Source of the DNA: Abelmoschus esculentus
Lineage: Eukaryota; Streptophyta; Magnoliopsida; Malvales; Malvaceae
Assembly (NCBI GenBank): GCA_035048815.1
Contig: JAUCBN010000029.1
Coordinates: forward strand, 16,484,501-16,548,500
Direction: 5' to 3'
DNA length: 64,000 nucleotides
The notes under the pieces were generated by a model. The model did not search any database. It was given only the letters and a program-made list of their open reading frames with translations, and was not told where the DNA came from. Shown in pieces: positions 1 through 10,858 of this stretch. A program made the translations under genes and the position numbers. Position 1 is the stretch's first letter; each line of letters begins with the position of its first letter.

Positions 1-312
1 AACCGGAACAGCAATAAAAAAAACATATCAGTGAGAAATGTTAGCTTCTGCAAACAATAGTATTAGCATCCATGATTTGGGCAAAAAATAGAGTATACGT
101 ATTCTTTTTCACTTGTGTTTTATTACAGAAAGTGAACTCAACAGTGGTTGCTGAACTTGGACCAGAGTTTGCCTGGAATTTGTTTTTGTTTATATATGTG
201 CAGGTTGCAGCATAATTTTCAGGGAACAAAGAAGCTTCAGGATCTAGAAAAAACTTTTAAAGATTTTTTTCAACAGGGTTTACATGAGTGCACTTTCTTG
301 TATTACAAGCCA
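1..312. other. Probable 3' flank/UTR of the disordered-protein gene
   Basis: This stretch lies directly downstream of the stop codon of the minus-strand gene. It holds only a short open frame without recognisable content. It is probably 3' UTR and flank, but no polyadenylation point can be fixed from sequence alone. Confidence 0.4.
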
Positions 313-2960
313 TCAAATCGTATCTAACCATGAATCGAAATCAGTCAAGACTTTAGACTTTGTGCCAGATTGTGCGGATGCCGACTGAATAGTGTTGTTC
401 GAATCGGCTCTCACAACCTTTTCCCCGGACAAACCATTTGGGTGTACCATTCCAGATGTTTCTTGTAACAAATCATCAAGTAAATCATCAAAAGTTGAAT
501 TACCTGTGGCAGTGTTTGATGAACCGATACCTCGGACTACCGATGTTGAAGTTTCTTGTAACAAATCATCAAGTAAACCATCAAAATTGGACTGAATGAG
601 TGGAGCTTCGACTGAATCAACGCCCTTTGTTGCATATTGTGGAAGAGATTCACTCGAGGGTTTGTTGAAACTTGAGCTGGGAGTCTCGGAAATTTTAGTC
701 TCACTGAAAGAATTAAGAAGCATGTCCAATTCGGCCTCTGCAGCTGCCGCTTCAAATGTTGACACCTTTTTGTTGGATACAGATGTATGATTAAGACTGT
801 CTGGAGCTCTACTTTCGCCGAATTCACCATGTTGACCGGAAATAGAATCACCTTGAACTTCAGGTGTCAAACCCAATCCTCTGTTAGACAATATTGCATC
901 TATGGGCTGGCTGTCAGGAACAAATGGCATATCCTCAACAGTTTTAGCATGCAAGTTAACCTTGTCAGGTAAATCATTCCGAGTTATTTTTTCAGTTATC
1001 TTTGTAGCACCTGTTCGATCAGATGCCACTTGCATTTGCGGAGATTCCTGATCCTTGTTTACCTTTGATATCTCAGAACGCTAGCATGTAAACCAGATAA
1101 TGTGCCATTAGGTACTCAAGTGTAAATTGTAAACATATGAAGGTCAAATTAAGAAAAGAAATAACCAAAGTTTCGATTCAACTAAAAAATAACATATAAA
1201 GCAGTAGGAAAATGTAAATGAAATGCCAAGAACTAACAAAGACATCCAATCTTATTCATATCTTAAGGCTACTCAAGAATGATCTCTATAATTATTAGTA
1301 AAAGACTTGAACACCATGATTTTACTTTTAGTGTCCAGAATTGCAGCTCCTCACCTTTGAGGCATTAAAGTATGGTCATGATTAAACAGTAACTTGAATA
1401 TCAATGGAGGAGAATTGGACGTACCAGATTTGGTGGCAATAGATCTTCTTCAATGAAAAGCCTCTCGGATAAATCTACTTTTTCAAGTTGTTCGGCAAGA
1501 GCATGCAAATTAAGGGAGAGAAACGAGGCCTACACAAGAAAACACAGGGGAAAGGGGTGTGTGAAGAGATGAATAAAAGCCAAGGCAATTGATGCAAGCC
1601 AGTGGCTGAGAGTAATAAGTCTTGTAAAGAAAATGGTTATCAGAAAACAACGCACCAATTTCATACTCCTATAAAATCCTATGGGACTTGCCTATGGTCT
1701 ATTTAAAAAAATAGCTTTAAACAATTCCTACACTTTTTACATGGATACTAATCACTGAAATACATTCTAGGTGGAGTTAATGATTAGCAAAGGTTGCACA
1801 TTTATAGCTTCAAAATTAAGACGACAATTCTTTCACTTGTATCAAATATACACCCCTATCGAACTTGATTTCCTTACACTTTTAGAGCCAGTATATACAC
1901 ACATATATATACACACACACACACACACATATATATATATGTATATACTGGCTCTAAAAGTTAAGGAAATCAAGTTCGATAGGGGTGTATATTTGATATA
2001 TATGTAAAAGATTCATCCAAATTTATGTATGGGCAGTAGTGAACCCTTAATTTAGCTAAGTTGGTTTATATAATCATTTCTAAGAGGTGAGAGATGATGT
2101 TTAACAGGTCAGGACTCGCTAGTTCAAGTCCGAAACCATAAAAAAATACAGGTAGTGATGATAAGTATGCATGATCATGATTCATGATTCATGATTAAGA
2201 TAGCCATAAATGCTTTACAAAATAAATTCGAATTCCGAACACAAATTCTTCATTTAAATTAATCCTCTGTGATTATAGATTCATAACATCTTATTCTTAC
2301 TCTAACAAAATCACACAGAAAATAATAACCTAAAATCATCTACCTCAGGAGTTGCAGTTGCGCTGTCATCCACAACAAAATTATCATTACCAGTCCATGA
2401 CAAAATACCCTCTCCCCTGACCGCAAGCATAGAACCTACAAATTGATTAAAATCTCCTGAAACATGCAAAAAGATACTAAAGATCACTAGAGGAAATGTT
2501 CAAACCTGTATAATTACTCAAAAACACTGCCATAAAATAGACAATTGATAGAACAAATCTAATATAAGTATAAATAAAAAGTACCAGGGAGAATATCATC
2601 TAAAGAGGATATGGTATCAGAATGAGGATTTGAGTGGGATTGAGATTGCGCATCGGCAATCAGGTGACGAAAGTCCGCTCCTTTACTCTTTGGCACAATG
2701 ATATCGGGAGCTTGACTCGGATCTTCAGAGCCTGAATCAAACTCTTCCTCATAACGATTCCAATTCGATGGCAATGCAGATATACGCTGCGCCTGTTGAG
2801 TTTTTTCTCTGATCTGTTTGAATGTCTGCTTTTTCGAATTTGCAGACTCATTAACAGCAGTTGATGATGGAGGCTTTGGTTTTTGAATCGAATGAGGCTT
2901 TTTAATATGGTGTTGAGAATGAGCTCTCTTTGATTTTGCCAATGCTTTGGCATCCATCAT
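313..2960 (-). CDS. Unrecognised disordered protein with repeated FDxLLDDLLQET motifs
   Basis: Four exons joined by hand on the minus strand: 2960-2585, 2435-2344, 1529-1425, 1080-313. All splice sites are GT-AG, frame is kept throughout, and the stop is TGA at 313-315. The product is about 446 residues. The N-terminus (MMDAKALAKSKRAHSQ) is basic and rich in Lys, Gln and Ser. Around residue 120 there is a short ordered-looking stretch (SSLDDILPGSMLAVRGEG). The C-terminal half is rich in Ser, Asp and Glu. Two near-identical copies of FDxLLDDLLQET lie about 40 residues apart, and the chain ends in DFDSWLDTI. No enzyme motif, signal peptide or membrane segment is visible. I do not recognise the family; acidic-hydrophobic repeats like these often serve as short docking motifs, but that is inference. 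Intron 2 carries a long hairpin. A telo-box-like AAACCCTAAC lies upstream, near 2998-3007. Confidence 0.75.
1841..1997. repeat. Near-perfect hairpin (57-bp arms) around an AC/AT microsatellite
   Basis: The arm at 1841-1898 is the reverse complement of 1941-1997, with only a single-base indel between them. The loop is an AC/AT dinucleotide tract. It sits inside intron 2 of the minus-strand gene at 313-2960, so it should be transcribed as part of that pre-mRNA. This could be a young fold-back transposon or a small-RNA-generating hairpin. Confidence 0.85.
2047..2145 (+). repeat. Possible tRNA-derived SINE fragment
   Basis: A TTAGCTAAGTTGG block resembles a tRNA A box, and AGTTCAAGTCC about 60 bases later resembles a B box. 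An A-rich run follows. The stretch lies in an intron. Target-site duplications were not found, so the call is weak. Confidence 0.35.
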
Positions 2961-3579
2961 AACTGCAAATACTTTTGGAAGAGATTTTTTAAAAGAAAAC
3001 CCTAACCTATAATTTTTGGCGAAGATTTGCAGAGGTAGGCTTCGATGCCGTCAAGGAGAACACCAGCGAAAGCGGAAACTGTCAACGCCGTTATCGTGAT
3101 CGGAATAGAACAGGGAAATACCTGACGACCGATCTGCCCAGCGCTTGAGGGCGACCTTCCAAAGAGAGTAGGAAACTAAAAGATAAGAAGAAACCCTTAA
3201 GGAAAGATAAAGGGAGAAATAAAAGGAAATGTCATTCAAATCATATGCTTTATATTATGATTATTATTTGATAAAAGAAATGAGAGATAAAATTAATTAA
3301 ATTGATTAATCTCATCAATAATGTTACGAGAATAACTATGATATAATTTTTTATGAATATTTTTAATAATGATGAAATTTAAAATGAATAATGAATCTTA
3401 TACAGACTCGTTTTGAACTGTTCTACAATATAATCACCATCATTTAGTATTGATCGCTCATTCACTCTGCTAAGATCATTGGTGCTCAAACCCCGACCTT
3501 CAAAAACAACAACCGTTACTTTAACCACTTAGGCTAGAAAGCTCATGTATAAATAAATAACTCTACATGTGTAGAAAGG
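2961..3579. other. 5' leader/promoter side of the disordered-protein gene, then AT-rich spacer
   Basis: The first 250-300 bases are more balanced in composition and probably hold the 5' UTR and promoter of the minus-strand gene that starts at 2960. From about 3240 onward the sequence becomes AT-rich with no supported gene. Confidence 0.4.
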
Positions 3580-3790
3580 GAAAAATTATACAGTGAACCC
3601 TGTTCACCACGTCATCCATGATCCCAAGTAATCAGGACCGTTGATCTTAATTTTTTTTCAAGTGAATCATCACCTCGTTCCTACATGGACTTAGTGGATG
3701 GTAGTTTTTAGGTGATTATTTAAAGATCAACGGTCCTAATTGCTTGGACCATGGATGACGTGGTGAACAGAGTTCACCATATAATCTCTC
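3580..3790. mobile_element. Mutator-like MITE, copy 1, with 9-bp target duplication
   Basis: This is a 211-bp element with no coding capacity. Its ends are long imperfect inverted repeats: the left end reads GAAAAATTATACAGTGAACC and the right end is its near reverse complement. It is flanked by the identical 9-bp sequence GTAGAAAGG at 3571-3579 and 3791-3799. A 9-bp duplication with long terminal inverted repeats is the signature of Mutator-like elements. Two related copies lie at about 31420 and 63432. Confidence 0.8.
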
Positions 3791-3799
3791 GTAGAAAGG

Positions 3800-4735
3800 A
3801 GGAACTAAACTGCTAGCATTTTACGAGGATGCATAAATTGAGAGATTTTTCGTATCGAATCAAATTATTTAATAAAAAAATAAGTTCGAGAATAACAAGC
3901 TTTGTCGAGATTTTAAATATTTCATTAATAATCTTGATAATTAAAAATTTAAATTATGATAATATTAATATTTTCGTCAATTAATCTTGGTATAAAATTA
4001 GGGTATACGTCTTGCGATGATACTGTAGTCTTCAATTAAAAACTATTATATCAAAATCTTTAATTTTAAAATTTTCATTAATATTATTTTAAAAATAATA
4101 AATTTAACCGATCAAATTTTTAATTTTAATTTAAACTTTTAATTTCAATTCAAACCATTTTTTATTAAACCTTGCCAAAAATTTTGTATCACACGTCCTA
4201 TAAGTCATTGTGACCATACCTCAATTCATCATATTGCATTCATAGCAACTACACCATTGATTTCATTTAGGTTGTATCACATGTAAGTTTTGGGTTGATT
4301 AAGGAAGCAGTTAGGTAAATACAGAAATTTGTTCGAATCAGATGTCGAAAATATTAATATTAACCGTGCTAATTGAGTTGAACGGTTAATAAATTGTTTG
4401 AATTTAATTTAATCAATTATGTTTATTTTGAATTGATTTTACTCAAATTTAAAATTTTAAAAATTAATTTGAAAAGGGAAAATTCGACTTAATAAATTTA
4501 TGAATATCTCGTTAATGAAATAAAAATTAAATAAATCGAACACTACACAATTTATAATTGACTTGCTTAATAAATACCTCTAATTAATCTCAGATTTTAC
4601 ACTTAACGTTAATCATGTATTTGAAGTTTCCATTTAATGTTGGTTGCCTGTTTCATGTTTGTAAGTTGATTGTGGGCCATTAATTGCTTATATATTACGT
4701 TTCAGGATATCATAATTGAAAAGAAAAAACTATAG
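3800..4735. other. AT-rich intergenic DNA, no gene seen
   Basis: Low-complexity AT-rich spacer. No open frame, RNA gene or repeat with clear boundaries was recognised. Confidence 0.5.
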
Positions 4736-4739
4736 ACGT

Positions 4740-5515
4740 TGGATGATGATGATATGAACCGAATAAACATGACCGAGGGTGTATTCATATTCATTCATTT
4801 AACTTTAATTAAATAAACGAATGAATACAAATATAAACGAACATAATTTTTTTTGTTCGTTAAGGATTGTAGCTTGTTCATGTTTATTTATGTTCGTTCG
4901 TTTAAATAATAAAAGAATGTAAACGAAGGAACATAAATGAACGTAAATGAACATAAATAAACGAACGTAAATAAACATAAATAAACGAACGTAAATGAAC
5001 AAACATAAATAACATATAATGTGCTAAATATTTAAGATTTTGAATTAATTCATTCAACTAATGAACTAATTTTAAACCGAATTAATCAATAATCAAAATA
5101 AGAAAAACTCTTAATTATTAGACAAAACCTAAAATTTAATTGACTAACCAATTTTGTTTTGGTTCGATTCATTAACTCGTTTTAACAGAACAATAAACAC
5201 CCCTAGCCTATAACAAGGAAGTTTTTAACGAGTTATAAAATAACACTTCTTAACTCAAGTAACTCAAAATTTTTTGACTCAACTTACTTGATATAATGCT
5301 CACCCTTAGATATATGTGAATAAATTTAAATGAACATAAACGAACAGATTACCGAACGTTCATGAACATAAATGAACGAACGAGCCCTTTGTTCGTGCTC
5401 GTTCGTTTAATTAAACAAATGAAAAATATTGTTCAAGTTCATTCGTTTAATAAATAAACGAACATAAACAAACTTTTCCCGAACGGTTCACCGAATGTTC
5501 GATTCGTTTACAACC
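4740..5515. repeat. GAAC/GTTCGTT composite repeat, copy 1
   Basis: Two blocks (about 4800-5010 and 5325-5510) are built from short tandem units of the type AAACGAACATAAATGAAC and their complements. They flank an AT-rich core containing a segment like GGTTCGATTCATTAACTCG. A second region of the same arrangement is at 53575-54165. It belongs to a dispersed repeat family whose class I cannot assign. The open frame at 4805-5002 is only this repeat read through. Confidence 0.6.
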
Positions 5516-6060
5516 TAATGATGACCCTTCAATATATAATTAACTCCCCTGCTTATGTGTATTTTGTATCTTTAAAAAATAGTAATTTTCATTTATAAAA
5601 ATAAAAAAATACACAAAAGCCAAATCTTTCTATTTCATAAATTATTATATGACATGTCATATAACCATGACTTCACATATGAACTTTATTTTTTTAATTT
5701 AAGGATAAGATCACATATATTTTTTAATTAATTTTTGCATAGATTTTTAAATTTTTATAAGTTTAAAATAAGTTTATAATAATTCAATAAAATTTTGTTA
5801 TGTCTGAGAAGAGACGCGGATATTAATTTTATGTAAAAAAATTAAATATATAAACAATAATATTATATATTTTACAGATACATCTTTTAAAAAAATGATA
5901 ATAATCCGTGATACTTTTATAGCCATTTTATAATAATTTAATATAGGTTAGTGATCGTTTTATAATAATTTAAAAACGTTGGCGATTATTTTATAATTTC
6001 AAAACTTTAATGTCCAAACATATCAGTTTCGTTTAGTTTAGTGATGATTTATGTATTTTA
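5516..6060. other. AT-rich upstream region of profilin
   Basis: Intergenic DNA with no recognised gene. The profilin promoter must lie in its right-hand part, but no single convincing TATA box stands out. Confidence 0.35.
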
Positions 6061-6208
6061 CCCTTAAATATTTGTGTCGCAGATCTCGCTGTTTCAACTT
6101 CAACGCTATATTTGTGTGTCTCAGCTGAATCTTGTCTTCTCTGTCAATCAATCCTTTCTCCCTTTGGAACAGAGAAGCTTAAAAAAAAGCTTTCAAAACT
6201 ACAAAAGG

Positions 6209-6226
6209 AAGAAGAAGAAGAAGAAG
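6209..6226 (+). repeat. GAA-repeat in the profilin leader
   Basis: A run of GAA/AAG triplets directly precedes the profilin ATG at 6227. Purine-rich leaders of this kind are common in highly expressed plant genes. Confidence 0.6.
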
Positions 6227-7667
6227 ATGTCGTGGCAAACGTACGTAGATGATCACTTGATGTGCGAAATCGAAGGAAATTATCTCTCGGCCGCCGCCAT
6301 CCTTGGTCATGACGGTAGCGTTTGGGCCCAGAGTGAAAAGTTCCCTCAGGTTATTTTCTTTTCCTCTTGTTTCTCCCTCGATTTTTCGTTAACCTTTTCT
6401 CTTTCTTTGCTTAGATTTCCGAGTAAAAATGATTGATTCTGCTTTATGTTTGGGATCTGAATCTGATCATTTATTTCTCTTTTGCATGGTTTACTCCCGC
6501 TGATCTGATTTGCTCCTAAAGGATTGTTTCACTCTTGATGGACTTACATTTGTTGCTCTTTTATGTTCTTCACAGTTGGGATTTTTCTACGATTTATTTG
6601 TTGATTTGATGAATTATTGACAGATTTTGTCCTTTCGTGCTTGGGAAATCTGTATAATTTGTGGCTTCGTTTCTGTTTGTCATTTAAACCCAAATGAAAT
6701 GAAGATCTGCTAATGGATCTGCAGATGACCTCAACTTTATAGATGTTGATAATGGATCTGCTGATTGTTTCGATTTTAAAGCTAATTTACTGGTTTAAAC
6801 AATGGAACCTTGTGCTTTTTGATCGGTCCTTTTCTGATCAAGGATGCGCTTATTGCTTCTCGGTTTTATGTTTATTTCAGTTCAAGCCCGAAGAAATTCA
6901 TGCCATCATGAATGACTTTGCTGAACCTGGATCACTAGCTCCGACCGGATTGTACCTTGGTGGCACAAAATACATGGTGATCCAAGGTGAACCTGGAGCT
7001 GTTATTCGAGGGAAGAAGGTGATTCTCTCCAGCTGTTATTGGTTTCACTTGTTTATAACACTGAAAAACCTCAGTTACACATGCAGTCTATTACACTATG
7101 CTTGATGGAAATCGACTTTTATGCATTTGCATTTTGTTCGGAGTGTACTTTCTAGTTCAACCTTTGATATGATAGTTATAAAATGAACATTCTGTGTTGC
7201 CTGAACCATTGTCGGTGAGAACCCGAAACTTCACTTTTAAACTTATGCATCACTTAAGCATATTAGGAAGTGATGTTATTGTGGATTAGCTACTGAAATT
7301 AGGAACATTCCTGTTGCACTTTCATATACCTATTCGGTATGCACTCGTTTTCGATGTTACGTTTTTCTATACATCTGTTATTTCAAGCCTCCCTCCCTGC
7401 ACTGATATTCCCTAAGGACTCTATTTGTGATATACAATCAGATGCTGCACAACCGTTCGGCCTCCTATGGCAGAAGTTTTGTTTTTTCTGTTATGGTTGT
7501 GTATTCCAAGTTTGTTGACATTATAATTTCAGGGACCTGGAGGTGTTACTGTTAAAAAAACCACTATGGCCTTGATCATCGGCATCTATGACGAGCCCAT
7601 GACTCCCGGCCAGTGCAACATGATTGTTGAGAGGCTGGGCGATTATCTGTTGGATCAGGGGTATTGA
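6227..7667 (+). CDS. Profilin, actin-monomer-binding protein
   Basis: Three exons, 6227-6349, 6881-7018 and 7533-7667, encode 131 residues, the standard length of plant profilins. The start is MSWQTYVDDHLM, the classic profilin N-terminus. The middle exon carries the FKPEEIHAIMNDF and GLYLGGTKYMVIQGEPGAVIRGKK stretches. The end is MIVERLGDYLLDQGY, also typical. Both introns fall at the positions usual for plant profilin genes and are phase 0. Profilin binds G-actin, poly-proline (through N-terminal Trp3/Tyr6 and the C-terminal helix) and phosphoinositides, and tunes actin turnover in the cytosol. Plant profilins are also pan-allergens as a family. Nothing is broken. Confidence 0.98.
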
Positions 7668-8032
7668 TTCCCTTTGGTGTGGTCTTCTTTCTTGTGATTC
7701 TTCGTCATGGGAACTTTTTTCGAAATCGAAAGGCTTGGTGTTTGTGAAAGTTATTGCTGCTGGTATGTTGTTTTTCTTCCTGTATTTTGTTTGAAGGGTC
7801 CTATCAAGATTGTTGAGTGAGGTACTTTGTCCAGTGGATATCTACTTGCTTTCTTTTTCAAATAAACATAATTTGCAACCTAATAATCCTTAAATTAGAA
7901 CATTTATTAATAGCTAATAACCTAATAATCTTTAGATTTGTTAATACTTATTATCTAGGTTAAATCCTTTATATAGTCTACATATCAAATACCATTAAAC
8001 ATTAAGAGATGAAACTCATATATTTAAAAAGT
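7668..8032. other. Profilin 3' UTR and spacer
   Basis: The first roughly 200 bases are likely 3' UTR of profilin. The rest is AT-rich spacer without a gene. Confidence 0.4.
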
Positions 8033-8044
8033 GATAGTCCTTAA

Positions 8045-8198
8045 TCAAAGCACAAACCGAACGATTGTTGTTCCTAGAGGTCATGGGTTCGAGCACCAAT
8101 AATGACAGTATAGTGATTGAGCGATCAATATTCGATGGTTGAGAGTATACTCTAGAATAGATACTACTGTAATCACTATAGCTGAATCAAAATAAAAA
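8045..8198 (+). mobile_element. tRNA-derived SINE with 12-bp target duplication
   Basis: A 154-bp element with a B-box-like GGTTCGAGCACC about 45 bases from its start and an A-rich end. It is flanked by the identical 12-bp sequence GATAGTCCTTAA at 8033-8044 and 8199-8210. Related, more decayed copies lie at about 9752, 24217 and 34750, so this is a small SINE family. Confidence 0.75.
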
Positions 8199-8254
8199 GA
8201 TAGTCCTTAAAACTTGAAAAGAAACTTGGCTACAACAAAGAGTTTAGTTACTCA

Positions 8255-9200
8255 CAGACAATGGCGGATTTAAAAAAATATTCAAAAATAATTTAATTAT
8301 AAAAATATACATTTAGGTTAGTTTTTCTAATAAATATTTTTGTCTTGAAGCAGTAATCCACCAACAATAGAATTTAATTATAAATAACAAGGGTTTAAAT
8401 TCCAAAAATAATTTATCTTTTAAAAATAAACTTGTTAAATAATTTAAAGTAATTTAGCACTTGCCCTGAATTGTAAATAATCAAATAAAATCCTTTAGAT
8501 CTCTTAAAAAGGTAAATAATCTATTTCCATTAATTGTAAATAATGATAAATAAAACTAACTTGGCAATTCTTTTAAAATGGAAAATAAATATTATTTCTC
8601 CTAATGGTAAATAAAATCACCTTAAGTAATTTTTAAGAAAGTAAATAAATAATTTTATTAATCATAATTAATTAAAGTCTTAAGAATAGTTACCCTATAT
8701 ATATAAAATGTCATTTGAGAAAAGGATTTTTCTTGCATCATGAAAAACATGATGCAGGTAATTCGGTTCTCCCCTGGCGGTGGGATTCTAGACATGCACA
8801 ATATGAGCGACCGCACAGGGCCCCTTGAAAAAGAGGGGCCCCAAAATTTTGATAAATCATTCTTTAGATGATGTTAATTCCAAAATTCATTGAAAGATTT
8901 TAAAAATGCAATTAAGAAAGATGCATTATAATTGTTTAAACGTTATAATTATTTCTTAAATGCGATAATTGATTATAGAATCTTATTAATTATTCTTCTT
9001 ATTATTGTTTCTATAGAACTAGTGAAATTTTGGATAGGCACAATAGAAATAATCGCACAGGGGCCCCTAGAAAGGATATTTGCTTCTAAGGATTACAATT
9101 TTATAACTAGCAAAAGTTATGGACAATTATTTCTAAGGGTCGTATTTTAATAAATTGCACAGGGCTCCCGAAATTTTTGAACCGCCCTTGCCCCTAATAG
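8255..9200. repeat. Decayed repeat with three GCACAGGGCNCC motifs
   Basis: AT-rich DNA is interrupted by three GC-rich motifs around GCACAGGGCCCC, GCACAGGGGCCC and GCACAGGGCTCC near 8812, 9055 and 9158. Each is followed by a similar A-rich stretch. This looks like decayed copies of one repeat or the remains of a transposon. The small open frames at 8932-9150 and 9155-9370 show no recognisable protein. Confidence 0.45.
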
Positions 9201-9751
9201 TTGAGGAGTGGTTAAAACCCTTACGCAATATTATATTTTTGAAATTTAAATATTATTATTTTAATCGTTTAACGTCTATATTGATCGAGGTTTATTCAAT
9301 CGTGAGCGAATTTGATATATTTTTAGAATTTTACGAATTTTTATATTATTTTTTTTACGTACTCATGTAAATTAAAATAAAATATCAATAATCAAGTAAA
9401 AATTGTTTTTATGAGCGTTGTAGGGATATTAATTTTTTTCTCACACGTGACGAAATCCTCAAAATTTATTTATTTTTATTTATTCTTAGATTTTCAATTC
9501 ACTTAATAAAATAAAAAAATTAATAACGACTCTATTATCACGATTACTATTTTAACACTTACGATAAATACGAACATAAATTTTTAAAATTGATGAAACC
9601 TTATCTAAATGTTAACTAAAACTTTTATAATTGGACGGAATATATGACTTTAAATCTGATACAGATTACAGCATATGTTCGTTTTCTTTTATAAGCTAAT
9701 ACAACATATATATGATCTTAATAAAATGTTTGTATTGTTTTATTTTTATAG

Positions 9752-9892
9752 GAACGGTTGTTGTTCCTCGAGGTCACGGATTCGAGCATCAATGATATCA
9801 GAAGAATGATTGAATGATCAATGTCAAATGATGAAGATTATATTCTAGAACAGATACTATTATAATCACTATTAGCTTGTTAAAAAAATAAA
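9752..9892 (+). mobile_element. SINE copy 2 (decayed)
   Basis: Shares with the 8045 copy the segments TTGTTGTTCCT, GGTC-CGGATTCGAGCA, ATTGAATGATCAAT and TCTAGAACAGATACTA, and ends in an A-rich run. No clear target duplication is seen. Confidence 0.6.
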
Positions 9893-10690
9893 CTGTATCA
9901 AATATTATATACGTAATAACATAAACAATAATTTATATTATGCGATGATATGATAATGACGTCAACATATTAGGATCTATCTTATTGTCTACAATAGCAC
10001 TAAACATGTGGATAGAAACCGTATCAGTATTTGTGCTTTCGCACTAAAAATTGAATTTAATATATAAAATTTAAAGTTAGTATTTAAGGTTATAGTTTAA
10101 AGAATTCGAGTGAGATATATTTTAAAATTTAAAATCAATTTATGATTTAATTTTTTTATATTAGTATAAAAAATTAGAGATCTCTACCTTCTAATCGTAC
10201 CTCTTTCCACTTTCTTCTCCGCCTCATATTATAAAATTGAATTCTAACCTTAACCTTAATTTTTTATATCTTAAACTCTAAAATCTATACCTTGAAAATA
10301 CACTTTACCCTTAATAATTTTTTAAACTTTAGTCACAATCCTTAACTTTGAACCTTGAATCTTAAACCCACTAATTTAAAATAGAGGCATCAATAAAAGT
10401 ATAATTAAAAGGTAGAAGATTTATAAAAACAAATATATGATTTTTGTTTAATACAAATCTTTGTCTCTTTATCATGCGTCTATTTATGTTTCATATTAAA
10501 ATTTTTTAAAAAATTAAATTTTAAACCTTAACCTTTATTTTGTATATCAGCTCTACACCTACCCCTATAAAATACATCATACTTTTAATTCTTTAAACCC
10601 TAAATTTTAAATTTTAAAGCGGAGAATGGAGGGAGAATGGAGGTATGAGAAAAAATATATGATCCCTTGGTATTGATGTATGAACATGAT
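9893..10690. other. AT-rich spacer with degenerate CCTAAA/CCTTAA runs
   Basis: No gene. Short AAACCCTAAA-like and CTTAACCTT-like runs around 10220-10620 recall interstitial telomere-like sequence but are too degenerate to call as such. The ERD7-like promoter lies at the right end; ATATAAGC near 10699 could be a TATA box. Confidence 0.35.
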
Positions 10691-10858
10691 TACTTGCATA
10701 TAAGCTGGCTTCCACCTTAAGCCACCACACCTGAAATGAGGATTCGAATAAAGTTACAAAACAGAGAATCAATTCTTCCACTATCTTTCTTTATAGCCGA
10801 ACTCGGTTCCCTTCATGAAAACGATAGAAATAGTACCATAAGCAACAAAACGGGAAGA

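Noticed and set aside
1771..2007. 78-residue plus-strand open frame
   Set aside because: It reads through the AC/AT hairpin inside an intron; its YTHIYIHTHTHT content is microsatellite translation.
2047..2145. Functional tRNA gene
   Set aside because: A and B box-like motifs are present but no cloverleaf with acceptor pairing could be drawn; a SINE is more likely.
4805..5002. 65-residue minus-strand frame with MFIYVRLF repeats
   Set aside because: It is the GAAC tandem repeat translated, not a protein.
8932..9370. Two short plus-strand genes
   Set aside because: Low-complexity Ile/Leu/Tyr/Phe composition expected of AT-rich DNA, no motif, and they overlap a decayed repeat.
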